DNA of 64,000 nt. Origin: Prochlorococcus sp. AG-402-I21 (GTDB lineage Bacteria > Cyanobacteriota > Cyanobacteriia > PCC-6307 > Cyanobiaceae). Position 1 is the stretch's first letter. Each line of letters opens with the position of its first letter. A program made the position numbers and the translations under genes. Positions 1-7,462 of the stretch are shown here, piece by piece. Location of the stretch: positions 124,001 to 188,000 of the forward strand of contig QCHZ01000001.1 of assembly GCA_003216955.1 (NCBI GenBank), given 5' to 3'. The notes under the pieces were generated by a model, which worked only from the letters and a program-made list of their open reading frames with translations, did no database searches and was not told the origin of the DNA.

Positions 1-12
1 AATTCGCTAAGA

Positions 13-150
13 ATGGCTAACCCTATTAAAAAGTGGTTTTTTGAATTAATCGAAGATGCAATAGGCAGTAAAGCTATGAAGCAATTCAAGAAAGAAGAAG
101 AAGAAGACAAAAAGAAACTAGAATCAAATAGCAATCAAAAACAAAATTAA
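13..150 (+). CDS. small hypothetical protein, 45 aa
   Basis: An open frame runs from ATG at 13 to TAA at 148. It has an amphipathic start (MANPIKKWFFELIEDAIG) and a Lys/Glu-rich tail with five acidic residues in a row. I recognise no family. The charged tail and the absence of a membrane segment suggest a soluble helical peptide. Upstream sequence lies outside the window, so operon context is unknown. Confidence 0.5.
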   Translation: MANPIKKWFFELIEDAIGSKAMKQFKKEEEEDKKKLESNSNQKQN

Positions 151-184
151 AAGTTAAAAACTCATAAATTTTCTGGCTACAGAA

Positions 185-355
185 TCAATCCCATTCAGCC
201 GCTACGGCTCTTAACCCACTAGCAATGATCTCGTTAGGACAATCAGTATCTTCTTTCAAGGCCTTGGCTGCAAGATGAACTTTCTCCCAAAATACTGACA
301 CTGCTCCTGTTTTTTGATCCTCAGAGAATTTAAACTCCTCAAAAGCTTTTGGCAT
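185..355 (-). CDS. small hypothetical protein, 56 aa
   Basis: ATG at 355 and TGA ending at 185. The protein begins MPKAFEEFKFSEDQKTG and ends with an Ala-rich segment and AAEWD. It has one Cys and no signal peptide or membrane segment, and looks like a soluble helical protein. Codon use matches the neighbours. Family not recognised. Confidence 0.55.
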   Translation of the reverse strand: MPKAFEEFKFSEDQKTGAVSVFWEKVHLAAKALKEDTDCPNEIIASGLRAVAAEWD

Positions 356-386
356 TTTTCTATTTTTTCATGTTCTAGCAAATAAT

Positions 387-539
387 TTATTCATCAACTT
401 TTATTTTCACGGCTTCAATGTAATTATCTTTTTTATTATCTAAAAAAAGTTTTCTGGAGATAAAAGCAACCAAGAATAGAAGAAATATAAAGCCAATACT
501 TTGAATAAGATCTATATATGTTGCCAAAAGATGATTCAT
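387..539 (-). CDS. single-pass membrane peptide, 50 aa
   Basis: ATG at 539, TAA ending at 387. Residues about 5-27 form one hydrophobic segment (IGFIFLLFLVAFIS core) followed by a basic, lysine-rich tail, which suggests a type of anchor with the tail in the cytoplasm. No family recognised. It is transcribed in the same direction as the genes at 185-355 and 619-759. Confidence 0.5.
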   Translation of the reverse strand: MNHLLATYIDLIQSIGFIFLLFLVAFISRKLFLDNKKDNYIEAVKIKVDE

Positions 540-618
540 TAGAAACTTGAATTTTTACAAATGTAAAGGAAAAAAGGCAAATGACAAATTCAACAACACA
601 ACCGCAATAAATAGAAAT

Positions 619-759
619 CTAAGAATCTAATGAAGTTAAATAATTATCGCCCATTAGATTACCTGTACCTAAATCAAAAACATTATCCAGATCAGATAGG
701 ATTTCTCTTAATTCTTCTCCACTAATTCTTTTAATTTCTTGGTAAGTTTCTGTAGACAT
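619..759 (-). CDS. small acidic hypothetical protein, 46 aa
   Basis: ATG at 759, TAG ending at 619. Starts MSTETYQEIKRISGEELREI and is rich in Glu/Asp with no membrane segment. Short helical acidic proteins of this type are common in picocyanobacterial islands. Function unknown. Confidence 0.5.
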   Translation of the reverse strand: MSTETYQEIKRISGEELREILSDLDNVFDLGTGNLMGDNYLTSLDS

Positions 760-993
760 TAAATAAAATAAAATCAGATGCAAATTTAACCACTCCTAAT
801 TAGGGTTTGCGACCGTAAATACCGATAGGGGTAATTGCCTTCAGAATGATGAATTAAAAAATATAAACTTCCTACATAAAAAATTAAATTCAAATCGAGT
901 AAAAAAAATTATGCCTAGAAAATTTAGATAATAAGTAATTATTCTTACACAGCTGATACTGGTTTGTTCTTATATTTTTGAAACTTCTCAGGA

Positions 994-1027
994 CAACCTT
1001 CTTTTTATACTGAGCTTTAGAAGGTTG
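994..1027 (+). terminator. hairpin inside repeat copy 1
   Basis: CAACCTTCT pairs perfectly with AGAAGGTTG across a 16-nt loop and is followed by TTTCTTTG. It could be a weak intrinsic terminator or an RNA stem. The same hairpin occurs in copy 2 at 12365-12398. Confidence 0.5.
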
Positions 1028-1211
1028 TTTCTTTGAATAAAAAACGTCAGTGCTCCCCCCCAGAAGCCAATCAATTGATGACCAATTCAATTGACTGCCT
1101 GACGTACATTTATCCTAAATTTTCCTTTTCTTCAATGCTTCTGTAGGACCGTACGTATTAGGTTGGGAAACCGTAGAAATATCAAATCTCTTTTAAATAG
1201 ACATTTAAAAA

Positions 1212-1233
1212 GGGCCCTAGGGGGCCCTTTTTC
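1212..1233 (+). terminator. GC-rich intrinsic terminator in repeat copy 1
   Basis: GGGCCC-TAG-GGGGCCC is followed by a T run and preceded by an A run, so it can act on both strands. The duplicate is at 12583-12604. It may end a short non-coding transcript starting in the preceding 200 bases. Confidence 0.75.
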
Positions 1234-1351
1234 TTTACCGATTCTTTGGAAGCTTCTGGATATTGGTGGCCTGGGGCCAAGTGACTAGTAGAAAGGCTTT
1301 TGTACTCCGTTAGGGCACCTAAACGATGCAGAGGAGTTTCGACTGAATTGA

Positions 1352-1540
1352 CGCACCTATATCATTGATCCTTGTCGCATCAGACGAATAGCCTACTTAT
1401 TCATTGAGAATGTTGGAGCAGGAACCAGAATTCAGTTCGCTTCTCTTAAATACTCAGGTGGAGTGTCGACCATTAATGGTGCCTCTGAGCTCAACAAACG
1501 TATCTTTGCTCTATTCGCACCTCAACGCAATCAGCCTTAA
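1352..1540 (+). pseudogene. 3' remnant of an unidentified gene (repeat copy 1)
   Basis: Sixty-two sense codons, from just after an in-frame TGA to TAA at 1538, read like real protein (segments such as ENVGAGTRIQFASLKYS and LNKRIFALFAPQ). No start codon or upstream frame is present, so this looks like the C-terminus of a lost gene. The identical remnant is at 12723-12911. I could not assign the parent family. Confidence 0.45.
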
Positions 1541-1620
1541 TGCCCATTGCATTTCCACTTAACCTGTTCAAAAATAGTAAGTTTGGGGAATAGAATTTTA
1601 TCTCAAATCAAACCATCAAT

Positions 1621-1965
1621 ATGTCGAGGGAACAAACAAGCAAACAAGACCAAATAAGCATTTTCGGTGAAATAGCAAAAGGATGTAGATCTGATCATCA
1701 AAAAATTGAATTTTTCAATTCATCTAAGGAAGCATTTTTCACTGATGTAAATGAATCAACAAGCTCGGTTAATGAAGATATCCCTAAAGACTTAGACGAT
1801 GGGTTTTACGTATACGCAAATATGAAAAAACTTAGCGAAACGGAGCTTGAAGAGTTAAAAAGTCTGCCATGGAAAGAATACCCAGAAAACTTTAAGATAT
1901 TTTTATTCGATTTTTGCATCTTAAATGGTGATGCCTATTCAAAACACTTCCCCAATTCAAAGTAG
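1621..1965 (+). CDS. hypothetical protein, 114 aa
   Basis: ATG at 1621 lies about 30 bases after the end of repeat copy 1. The product is soluble, acidic and has no signal peptide. Notable parts are a Ser/Thr-rich middle and the segment SETELEELKSLPWKEYPENF near residues 75-95. I recognise no domain. Immediately outside the duplicated unit, it is the first gene of the bracketed segment. Confidence 0.6.
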   Translation: MSREQTSKQDQISIFGEIAKGCRSDHQKIEFFNSSKEAFFTDVNESTSSVNEDIPKDLDDGFYVYANMKKLSETELEELKSLPWKEYPENFKIFLFDFCILNGDAYSKHFPNSK

Positions 1966-2153
1966 TTTTAGCAATTTTCTAATACGATCCGCTTAACGAA
2001 TGAACGCGATAATTTGCTTGTGTAGCATACGGAAAATTCCTCTAGCAAAGACATCCGATAATATATTTATTGAATTCAGGCCACAAAAATGATGCGTTAT
2101 TGCAAGCAAGGTGGAAGCTTTTAAATTGAAGAAATAACATTATTTCTCACCTA

Positions 2154-2420
2154 ATGCTTGAAACAACTGTATGTACATTTGATGTGAATGTACCTTACGA
2201 TGAATGGGTGAAAAAGTTTGACAACGATGAGGCACCAGCTAGATCAGCCAAAGGTATAAAGGTGATTTTCAGAGGTGTCAGCAAAGACAATCCTGAAAAA
2301 GCGATCGTTGTAGTTCAAGCTTTAGAGGGTGTCTTAGGGAAACATATACAAGAGAACATTGAAATATTTGAAAAAAATGGTGCAGTCATGAGTACTGCAG
2401 AACCTAGTCTCTGGTCTTGA
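2154..2420 (+). CDS. DUF3764 family protein
   Basis: 88 aa. It has the DUF3764 layout: a beta strand ETTVCTFDVNV, the Y/FDEW-x4-FD motif at about 16-24, a central RGVSKDNPEKAIVVVQA, and a short C-terminal helix. The family is a small ferredoxin-like-fold protein of marine picocyanobacteria with no known function. Three paralogs lie in this window at 25134, 39889 and 61424, showing local family expansion. Confidence 0.85.
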   Translation: MLETTVCTFDVNVPYDEWVKKFDNDEAPARSAKGIKVIFRGVSKDNPEKAIVVVQALEGVLGKHIQENIEIFEKNGAVMSTAEPSLWS

Positions 2421-2487
2421 GGATCCACATTGCTTAGGTATAAATAAAGAATCAAGTCAAAAGATTAGTCTCAATTAAATCTGAACA

Positions 2488-2757
2488 ATGGTTAGAAATC
2501 TGTTTTTCTTAATTCTCGGAGCATTTAGCGGTCTCTGGTTTATATGGCCTCAAATCATTACGACCAAAGGTTGGGAATGCACGAAAGATGTGGTTGCATC
2601 TTCTAATGAAGATCTAACAGATATGGAATCATTAATTGAATCATTGCCAAACAGAATCAAATTAGGCTTGGCTGTTTCGCCTAGAACATTGTTAAAGAGA
2701 GAGAACCTTACTCGTATCGAGAAGCTCAGAATTGTTGGAGATGCTTGCTTTAGATAA
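2488..2757 (+). CDS. membrane-anchored hypothetical protein, 89 aa
   Basis: Residues 3-20 are a hydrophobic anchor (NLFFLILGAFSGLWFIWP), then a soluble domain with single Cys residues at about 30 and 87 that could form a disulfide outside the membrane. No known domain seen. It follows the DUF3764 gene on the same strand by 67 bases. Confidence 0.6.
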   Translation: MVRNLFFLILGAFSGLWFIWPQIITTKGWECTKDVVASSNEDLTDMESLIESLPNRIKLGLAVSPRTLLKRENLTRIEKLRIVGDACFR

Positions 2758-2812
2758 TTTAAAAAACTCAAAGAAAAATTATCATTATTATCATCAACAA
2801 AAAGTTGGCGTC

Positions 2813-3316
2813 TTAACTTATCAAAGCAATTGCTTCTTTTAATTCGTTCGCATGATTGATCTCATCCTGAGCAATTTCACGTATCCTCTGATCGTTTGGA
2901 TTAACGGTTAGATACTTTGCATAAGTTTCATACGCATGCTCTTCAATTTTTATATTGATATCGTATGCATTTGATGGAGATAGAAAGTAATAAAAAACCA
3001 TTACCCAGTAATAGAAGAGCACTAAATGCCTAGCAAGAAATCGATCAACCCAATATCTATTGCCGCTTCTTGATTCCATCTCCTCTAAATGCTCCGTCTC
3101 ATTGATTGCTTGGTAAAAATGAGCCTTCATAAGCATGTTGCTTAAAGGAGTCTTTAGACCAAGCGATTCTTGTAAATGCAAAACTGATAAGAATGCAAAA
3201 TAAGGTGCTCTAGCAATTACCTCAAGAACCCAAAAACGTTGTATCGGTCTACCTTCGTAGATCCGATCAAGAATACTTACACTAAAATCTAAAACAAATG
3301 AATTAAAAACTTTCAT
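2813..3316 (-). CDS. ptox: plastid terminal oxidase (alternative oxidase family)
   Basis: 167 aa di-iron carboxylate protein, close to the length of other picocyanobacterial PTOX. The motifs are in order: LEVIARAPYF (ligand E32), NETEH (E73 and H76), IEEHAYETY (E125/E126) and DEINH (E152, H155), giving the two ExxH di-iron motifs. The family oxidises plastoquinol and reduces O2 to water at the thylakoid, relieving over-reduction of the chain under high light or low iron. It lies in the same bracketed segment as two hli genes, consistent with a photoprotection cargo. Confidence 0.93.
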   Translation of the reverse strand: MKVFNSFVLDFSVSILDRIYEGRPIQRFWVLEVIARAPYFAFLSVLHLQESLGLKTPLSNMLMKAHFYQAINETEHLEEMESRSGNRYWVDRFLARHLVLFYYWVMVFYYFLSPSNAYDINIKIEEHAYETYAKYLTVNPNDQRIREIAQDEINHANELKEAIALIS

Positions 3317-3432
3317 GACCCAAGACCTACTCCTTAAGTATAAATACTCAACCGATAAATATGGATAATGGCTTATTTATTTAATTATTAATATCAACTG
3401 TAACTGAATAGCAAGTAGATCAATAACAAAAT

Positions 3433-3609
3433 CTATCTTGCTCGGACAGGCTGGTAAGCAGGAATCATCTTTCCACCACCGAAATCGTCATCATCATCTG
3501 GAAGCGCTCTTGAAATTAGTTCTACGAGAACTAGAGCAGCCATAGGATAGAAGCACCATAAAACAGCTTTCCAGATGGGAAATGAGTCAACTAGCTGAAG
3601 CTCAGACAT
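3433..3609 (-). CDS. membrane peptide with Asp-rich/Gly tail (family D5G3), 58 aa
   Basis: ATG at 3609. One membrane segment at about residues 11-33 (WKAVLWCFYPMAALVLVELI) is followed by PDDDDDFGGGKMIP and a basic end. Two other genes here, 6038-6214 and 13398-13532, have the same plan: short helix, four or five Asp, Gly-Gly, Met and an Arg-containing tail. The acidic cluster could bind cations. Function unknown. Confidence 0.7.
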   Translation of the reverse strand: MSELQLVDSFPIWKAVLWCFYPMAALVLVELISRALPDDDDDFGGGKMIPAYQPVRAR

Positions 3610-3727
3610 GTATCAGAAAATTGTTTGCACAAACCTAACTGATCTAAAAATATTTAGTGTTACGGTTAGCACGAAGTGAATGTTTATCTAATCGATAGTT
3701 GTGTAAAAAACACTTCAAGTTGTCTAT

Positions 3728-3792
3728 GTTTTCCACAGCCTCAGAGTCCTTAAATAACTCCAAGTTCTAAATAAAAAGCAATTCCAATAAAA
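3728..3792 (+). promoter_or_regulatory. conserved promoter block of small RNA copy A
   Basis: GTTTTCCACAG at 3728-3738 lies about 49 bases before CCAATAAAAAAG. The same pair of blocks precedes copy B (21181 down to 21124) and, with one change (GTTCTCCACAG), copy C (60430 down to 60374), spaced 46-49 bases each time. The sequence between them is not conserved. I read it as an activator site plus core promoter; this is inference. Confidence 0.6.
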
Positions 3793-4030
3793 AAGACCCT
3801 AGGTATGGTGTCCTACGGGCCTGGGTGATGGGGATCTTATTTTTAACTGTTTTTCATCCAAATTGCAACCCCTACCATATCTGGTGTTAGAAAGATTAAA
3901 AAAACAGAAAAAAAGTCCCATATCTGGAATTATTAGCTTGCGTAATATATACAAAGCGAGTAGTATTTTTGAATTACTGGGTGATGGGGATCTCTCAGTA
4001 TCTTCTCCCTCAAATTTGAGGGTTTTTTTA
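3793..4030 (+). ncRNA. repeated small RNA, copy A (about 235 nt)
   Basis: The 5' end carries GACCCTAGG...CCTACGGGCC, which folds as a hairpin with loop TATGGTGT, followed at 3821-3836 by CTGGGTGATGGGGATC. The same 16-mer returns at 3977-3992 inside a hairpin closed by ACTG/CAGT, followed by a terminator (CCCTC-AAATTT-GAGGG plus T7, 4007-4029). The centre is not conserved with the other copies and no plausible protein is encoded, so the element is an RNA. Related copies lie at 20884-21117 and 60165-60370. Confidence 0.75.
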
Positions 4031-4123
4031 TGCCATGAATTTCTGCACGTAAGTTCTATGATGGATTTAGGCAAAATTAGTAAAAAACTGTTGTGATGCT
4101 TATGTTTTTCTCAAATCGAACAG

Positions 4124-4336
4124 ATGGAACAATTAACTGATGCAATTGGTAATCCCACCGCACTCTTAGTAGAGAGAATTTTTTGGTTGGGGTTAGGAGC
4201 ATTTTTAGGACTGGCAATAATTACTTCTTTACTAAGAGGACTAAAAGAAGGGAAAAACAAAACGACACCAGTTTCACCTGATCAATTAGAGAATCTTGCT
4301 AAAAAAGCGATCCAACAAAACAGTAATAGCAATTGA
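4124..4336 (+). CDS. membrane-anchored hypothetical protein, 70 aa
   Basis: A hydrophobic helix at about 19-38 (FWLGLGAFLGLAIITSLL) is followed by a Lys-rich linker and a C-terminal helix rich in Asn/Gln. It is the first gene after small RNA copy A on the same strand, 94 bases downstream of its terminator. No family recognised. Confidence 0.6.
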   Translation: MEQLTDAIGNPTALLVERIFWLGLGAFLGLAIITSLLRGLKEGKNKTTPVSPDQLENLAKKAIQQNSNSN

Positions 4337-4463
4337 TATTGCTTATCAGATATTTTTATAGCCACAAACAAATTTGCTTATGGTAGTTGGGGCGAGAACC
4401 GTACAATCAGCTACCACTAATTAGATGATGGGCAAATATACTTAATACATATTCACAAAAACA

Positions 4464-4544
4464 ATGAAATTAGTTCCTTACATATTCATGGCTGTTGCTA
4501 TCTTCTCAGAGGTTTCAACAATTGCCACAACACCTATTATCTAA
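4464..4544 (+). pseudogene. 26-codon remnant resembling an SMR-type transporter N-terminus
   Basis: The short frame reads like the first transmembrane helix of a small multidrug resistance protein (YIFMAVAIFSEVSTIATT, with the Glu at the position of the essential SMR glutamate) and then stops. SMR proteins are about 105 aa, so this would be a truncated relic or a chance peptide. No continuation in another frame was found. Confidence 0.3.
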
Positions 4545-4626
4545 CTGAATTTCATTAATTGAGTAATCAGACCTAACACGTTCGGGGGAATACCGACGTT
4601 AGATTGGATATAACTGTTTTATATTC

Positions 4627-4887
4627 ATGCTCAAAAAGATATTTAGGGCTGCTAGTTTTTTAGCTTTGTCTATTTTTATAGCTTCATCAACTTTTTTATC
4701 AGGAATTAACCCTGTAGAGTCGGCCCAAATGGGCTCTGATATGAATGAAGACAACTCTATGGGTATCGTGATCGAAGAATCAAGTAATGCCATGGATGGC
4801 TCGAAAACTAGTGCTGCCCCAGATCTTGGAGATGATCAAGCATTTCCTTTTATTCCAGGTTTTGGTAAAAATTCTGGTAAAGACTGA
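4627..4887 (+). CDS. secreted acidic peptide with FPF-x-PG-x-G motif, 86 aa
   Basis: It has a signal peptide (charged start, hydrophobic residues 10-27, cleavage near VESA-Q at 33-35), an acidic Ser/Met-rich middle, and LGDDQAFPFIPGFGKN near the C-terminus. The same plan and motif recur in the genes at 13662-13907 and 17037-17297. I do not know the family. The conserved tail after a variable spacer suggests a binding or processing determinant in an exported peptide. Confidence 0.65.
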   Translation: MLKKIFRAASFLALSIFIASSTFLSGINPVESAQMGSDMNEDNSMGIVIEESSNAMDGSKTSAAPDLGDDQAFPFIPGFGKNSGKD

Positions 4888-4988
4888 TTATCTTTTTTTT
4901 GAAAGTATTGATTGATAGTAAATTACTAATTTTTTCGAAAGCTATAAAAAATCCACAGATATAAGTGCTAATTAGCTAAACCATTTTC

Positions 4989-5093
4989 ATGGAAAAATGG
5001 GAATCAAAAATAATCATTTTTGTTATGTTTGCAGTGCTTGCAATTGGTTCAATTGCGCCATTGATAAGGATGATCAGTGATCGTATTTCATAA
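4989..5093 (+). CDS. single-pass membrane peptide, 34 aa
   Basis: ATG at 4989, TAA at 5091. Almost the whole peptide is one membrane helix (IIIFVMFAVLAIGSIAPLI) with charged ends. No family recognised. It is of the size of small photosynthetic or respiratory subunits, but I see no signature of any of them. Confidence 0.45.
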   Translation: MEKWESKIIIFVMFAVLAIGSIAPLIRMISDRIS

Positions 5094-5226
5094 GAATGAA
5101 TTTGCTTGGACAAGACGAGATGATCGAAGGAATTATTCCTAACAAGATTAGTTTTAACATTTTTGCTAGTAAATTTCTTATTTAAAAAAAACTGAAAGAT
5201 GGATTAATTTATTGGGTGCAACAAAA

Positions 5227-5252
5227 AAATCTAGAGAAAAATCTCTAGATTT
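5227..5252 (-). terminator. intrinsic terminator of the hli pair
   Basis: AAATCTAGAGA and TCTCTAGATTT are perfect inverted repeats around AAAA. On the minus strand the stem is followed by a T run, placing it about 30 bases after the stop of the hli gene at 5281. Confidence 0.75.
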
Positions 5253-5280
5253 ATATAAAATTGATTTAATTTAGAGCTAT

Positions 5281-5577
5281 TTAAAATATGCCAGGGATTA
5301 TTTGACCAGTAGTGATATAAGCGCCAAGTAAAGCAATCATTCCAATCATTGCCCAACGGCCATTGGTCTTTTCTGCTTCTTCAGGATAGTTGGAATAGTT
5401 TTCAACTAATTGGGTTTGTACCTGGGTCGCAAACATATTTTGCTTACCGTATTCAGTAATGATCTGGTTAGAAGCAGAACTGTAAGCTGGGATTCCTGTT
5501 GGATCAACTGATTGACCATCTGATTTATTATCAGTTGGATCAATTGATTGATCAGAAACTGGGTTACTAGAAGTCAT
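5281..5577 (-). CDS. hli: high-light-inducible protein, long N-terminus
   Basis: 98 aa. The C-terminal half is a one-helix chlorophyll-binding Hlip: EEAEKTNGRWAMIGMIALLGAY with the ExxNGRxAMIG signature, ending TTGQIIPGIF. The roughly 55-residue N-terminal part is Asp/Ser-rich and includes the segment ITEYGKQNMF, shared with the hli at 46973-47179. Hlips bind chlorophyll and carotenoid and dissipate energy or help photosystem II assembly in the thylakoid. It is co-directional with the hli 8 bases upstream. Confidence 0.93.
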   Translation of the reverse strand: MTSSNPVSDQSIDPTDNKSDGQSVDPTGIPAYSSASNQIITEYGKQNMFATQVQTQLVENYSNYPEEAEKTNGRWAMIGMIALLGAYITTGQIIPGIF

Positions 5578-5585
5578 TTATAAAC

Positions 5586-5693
5586 CTAAAAAATGCCTGG
5601 AATGATTTGACCTGTTGTTGCGTAAGCACCGAAAGCAGCAATAAAGCCGATCATTGCCATCCAACCATTAAACTTTTCTGCTTCTGGAGTCAC
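5586..5693 (-). CDS. hli: high-light-inducible protein, minimal 35 aa form
   Basis: I chose GTG at 5693 because homology to the 35-aa hli at 57075 starts there (TPEAEKFNGW against SPEAEKFNGW). A longer frame upstream reads through promoter sequence. It has the Hlip helix (EKFNGWMAMIGFIAAFGAYATTG) and ends QIIPGIF. The usual Arg of NGR is replaced by Trp. It sits just downstream of an HLR1-like element. Confidence 0.88.
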   Translation of the reverse strand: MTPEAEKFNGWMAMIGFIAAFGAYATTGQIIPGIF

Positions 5694-5720
5694 GAGATTA
5701 ATCTCAAATAATGTGCATGA

Positions 5721-5749
5721 ATGTAAAGGAAAAGTAAAGGAATGTAAAG
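5721..5749 (-). promoter_or_regulatory. HLR1-type RpaB site upstream of hli
   Basis: On the minus strand three direct repeats occur: CTTTACATTC, CTTTACTTTT and CCTTTACAT. These match the cyanobacterial HLR1 half-site (G/T)TTACA(T/A)(T/A) at 10-11-base spacing. RpaB binding to HLR1 controls hli and other light-stress genes. It lies 28 bases before the GTG start at 5693. A two-repeat version precedes the hli at 47179. Confidence 0.75.
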
Positions 5750-5858
5750 GGGGCGCCCGTACACAGCAAAAGTTATAAGGGTTATTAGCTGAAGCAATAT
5801 TTTTTATCCACGGTCTAAATAACAATTCCACTAACTTTGTTGCACTTAATTCAACTAG

Positions 5859-6035
5859 ATGGATTTAATACCAGGTGTAGTTCTTTTCTTTGGAGCCATT
5901 GGAACTGTGGCTTTACTTGGTTGGGATACTTTCCAAAATCGTAAGCCAATTACCAAAGCTGAAATGCAGCAGTCTCGTGGAACTAGAGCAGCTAAGCCAC
6001 AACAAAAGAGAAGAGGGTTGTTTAACAGAGGATAA
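5859..6035 (+). CDS. single-pass membrane protein, 58 aa
   Basis: One helix at about 5-21 (PGVVLFFGAIGTVALLGW) is followed by a strongly basic tail (QQKRRGLFNRG). It is divergent from the hli pair, so the two share the 165-base promoter region. Two bases separate its stop from the next ATG, so the two are probably co-translated. No family known to me. Confidence 0.65.
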   Translation: MDLIPGVVLFFGAIGTVALLGWDTFQNRKPITKAEMQQSRGTRAAKPQQKRRGLFNRG

Positions 6036-6037
6036 TT

Positions 6038-6214
6038 ATGGGTGAAATTCAAACATACGCTTCAAACTCAGGAGATTTTAATTTCCTTTTCGTTCTAATC
6101 ATTGTTGGGACTTATCTTCTTTATGAGGTTGGAAAGGCAATAATGGACAACAACGATGATGATGACATGGATGGAGGAATGACGATGCGTGTAGCAGATG
6201 GAGCACAGGCCTGA
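6038..6214 (+). CDS. membrane peptide with Asp-rich/Gly tail (family D5G3), 58 aa
   Basis: A helix at about 14-32 (FNFLFVLIIVGTYLLYEVG) is followed by NNDDDDDMDGGMTMRV. It shares the D-cluster, Gly-Gly, Met, Arg tail with the genes at 3433 and 13398. It begins two bases after the stop of the preceding basic-tailed membrane gene, an operon of two complementary-charge membrane peptides. Confidence 0.68.
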   Translation: MGEIQTYASNSGDFNFLFVLIIVGTYLLYEVGKAIMDNNDDDDMDGGMTMRVADGAQA

Positions 6215-6322
6215 ATTGACTACCAAAACAATATGTACTAATTGACAGCTAAAATTTGTCGTCTCTAAACAGGTTCAAGGGTGAATTGAATATATAATTA
6301 GTCATCTATTTAATTAAAAATT

Positions 6323-6460
6323 TTGAGCGAAGAAAATATCAAAAGAAAAATAGATGCTTTATTAAAAGAACTTCAGGAGAAAACAGGAGTTTCGGATGAA
6401 GAGATGGACGAATTTAAAAAAATAATGGAACTAGCAGATTTTTCACAAGACCAAGGATAA
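6323..6460 (+). CDS. small acidic helical protein, 45 aa, TTG start
   Basis: Reading from TTG at 6323 gives a Lys/Glu-rich helix-turn-helix-like peptide (SEENIKRKIDALLKELQEKTG, then SDEEMDEFKKIMEL). No ATG is available upstream in frame. The composition is typical of a real coding segment. Family unknown. Confidence 0.5.
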   Translation: MSEENIKRKIDALLKELQEKTGVSDEEMDEFKKIMELADFSQDQG

Positions 6461-6685
6461 TTTATGTATGAGTCGCGATGAATAAAGGTTTAGCGAGATG
6501 CGAGTTTTGACCAAATAAGCAGTACCAACACGTTAAACAATGCATATCCAATAGCAATTTGAAGTTGGCAAAAATAACCAACAATCGAAGAGGATCCCAA
6601 AATGATCAAACTAGTAATAAAAATATCTCTTGAAAAATTCACCTAAAAATATCAAGCACTATAAATATTCAGATTGAAAATTAAA

Positions 6686-6844
6686 TCATGAAAGTCGTAT
6701 TTGATTTTCAATCGAATAAGCATTACTTGTGCAGGCCTCATTGCCTGTAACTTGAGAAACAGCAATAACGAGAAGGCTTAGAGAACCAACTGCTAAAGAA
6801 ATTGTTCTAATAGCACTGGCTTTCTTAGAGATTTTCTTGCTCAT
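6686..6844 (-). CDS. small membrane protein, 52 aa
   Basis: I chose ATG at 6844 (MSKKISKKASAIRT) instead of the upstream in-frame ATG at 6904 because the peptide then has a clean basic N-terminus and one helix at about 15-32. The short C-terminal tail has a Cys. Unknown family. It lies upstream of arsR on the same strand but with a 151-base gap. Confidence 0.5.
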   Translation of the reverse strand: MSKKISKKASAIRTISLAVGSLSLLVIAVSQVTGNEACTSNAYSIENQIRLS

Positions 6845-6994
6845 ATCAAAAAATCTTGATGTAATAAGAATATGATTACTATCCAAGCATAAAAGAGTAT
6901 CCATTGATACCTAGTAGAAATAATTACCTAAAAATTATTAGAACAATTCTGAATAGAGCTAAATCAATTGGAAACTAGATTTAAATTAATTGCT

Positions 6995-7327
6995 TTATTT
7001 ACAAGCTTGCGATGGTTGCTGGGAGCTTTCTTTTAACAGTTCAATCCAATCTTGCAAAGAATTTAATGAGTCAATATTTAATTGGTAATAAACCCATCTA
7101 CCAGTTTGCCTATCGGTAATCAAACCTGCGTCTTTTAAAACTTTTAAATGAAAAGATATTTTCGATTGCGCCAATCCAATTTCATTAATCAAATCACAAA
7201 CACATCGCTCTCCGCCTGAAAGAGACTCAATGATTTGCAATCGCAATGGATCAGATAAAGCTTTTAGCAATTTCCTGGCCATTGCATTTTCAAGAACTAC
7301 TTCGTTCTTTATCGCTGTGGCCATCAC
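6995..7327 (-). CDS. arsR: ArsR/SmtB-family arsenic-responsive repressor
   Basis: 110 aa winged-helix repressor. The ERCVCDL motif places Cys42 and Cys44 in the CxC arsenite site of classical ArsR (ELCVCDL), and the recognition helix reads GLAQSKISFHLKVLKDAGLI with the usual YYQL wing end. A third Cys is in the C-terminal tail. It is divergent from gap-arsJ and shares a 135-base promoter with an ATCAA-N6-TTGAT operator, so autoregulation plus control of gap-arsJ is likely. Confidence 0.95.
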   Translation of the reverse strand: MMATAIKNEVVLENAMARKLLKALSDPLRLQIIESLSGGERCVCDLINEIGLAQSKISFHLKVLKDAGLITDRQTGRWVYYQLNIDSLNSLQDWIELLKESSQQPSQACK

Positions 7328-7395
7328 AGAATGAAAAATATAATCCCATGATAAAACAAACTTCAGAAAAGGCTTGCATCGACAAACCTCTTTAC

Positions 7396-7411
7396 ATCAA
7401 TATAAATTGAT
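7396..7411. promoter_or_regulatory. ArsR operator between arsR and gap
   Basis: ATCAATATAAATTGAT fits the ATCAA-N6-TTGAT dyad recognised by cyanobacterial ArsR/SmtB-type repressors. It is 69 bases from the arsR start and 52 bases from the gap start, positioned to block both divergent promoters. A longer dyad of the same type is at 11752-11775. Confidence 0.75.
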
Positions 7412-7462
7412 ATGAGGAATCCAGTCCTTCATTGATTAACTCAATTAACTCAATTACAGGTT

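Larger units (their letters stand above)
934..1587. repeat. 654-bp direct repeat, copy 1
   Basis: Every stretch I compared reappears at a constant offset of +11,371 bases (12305-12958) with no indel and no mismatch found by eye. The homology begins at AGTAATTATTC and ends at AGTTTGGG on both sides. The unit contains two strong hairpins and a 3'-terminal gene remnant but no complete gene. The two copies are in the same orientation and bracket about 10.7 kb. Confidence 0.93.

Noticed and set aside
890-1090. 66-codon minus frame in repeat copy 1 (also in copy 2)
   Set aside because: It runs through a hairpin and promoter-like DNA, its C-terminus differs outside the repeat, and the composition is not protein-like.
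3863-4096. Plus and minus open frames across small RNA copy A
   Set aside because: Not conserved in copies B and C, and they run through the terminator hairpin.
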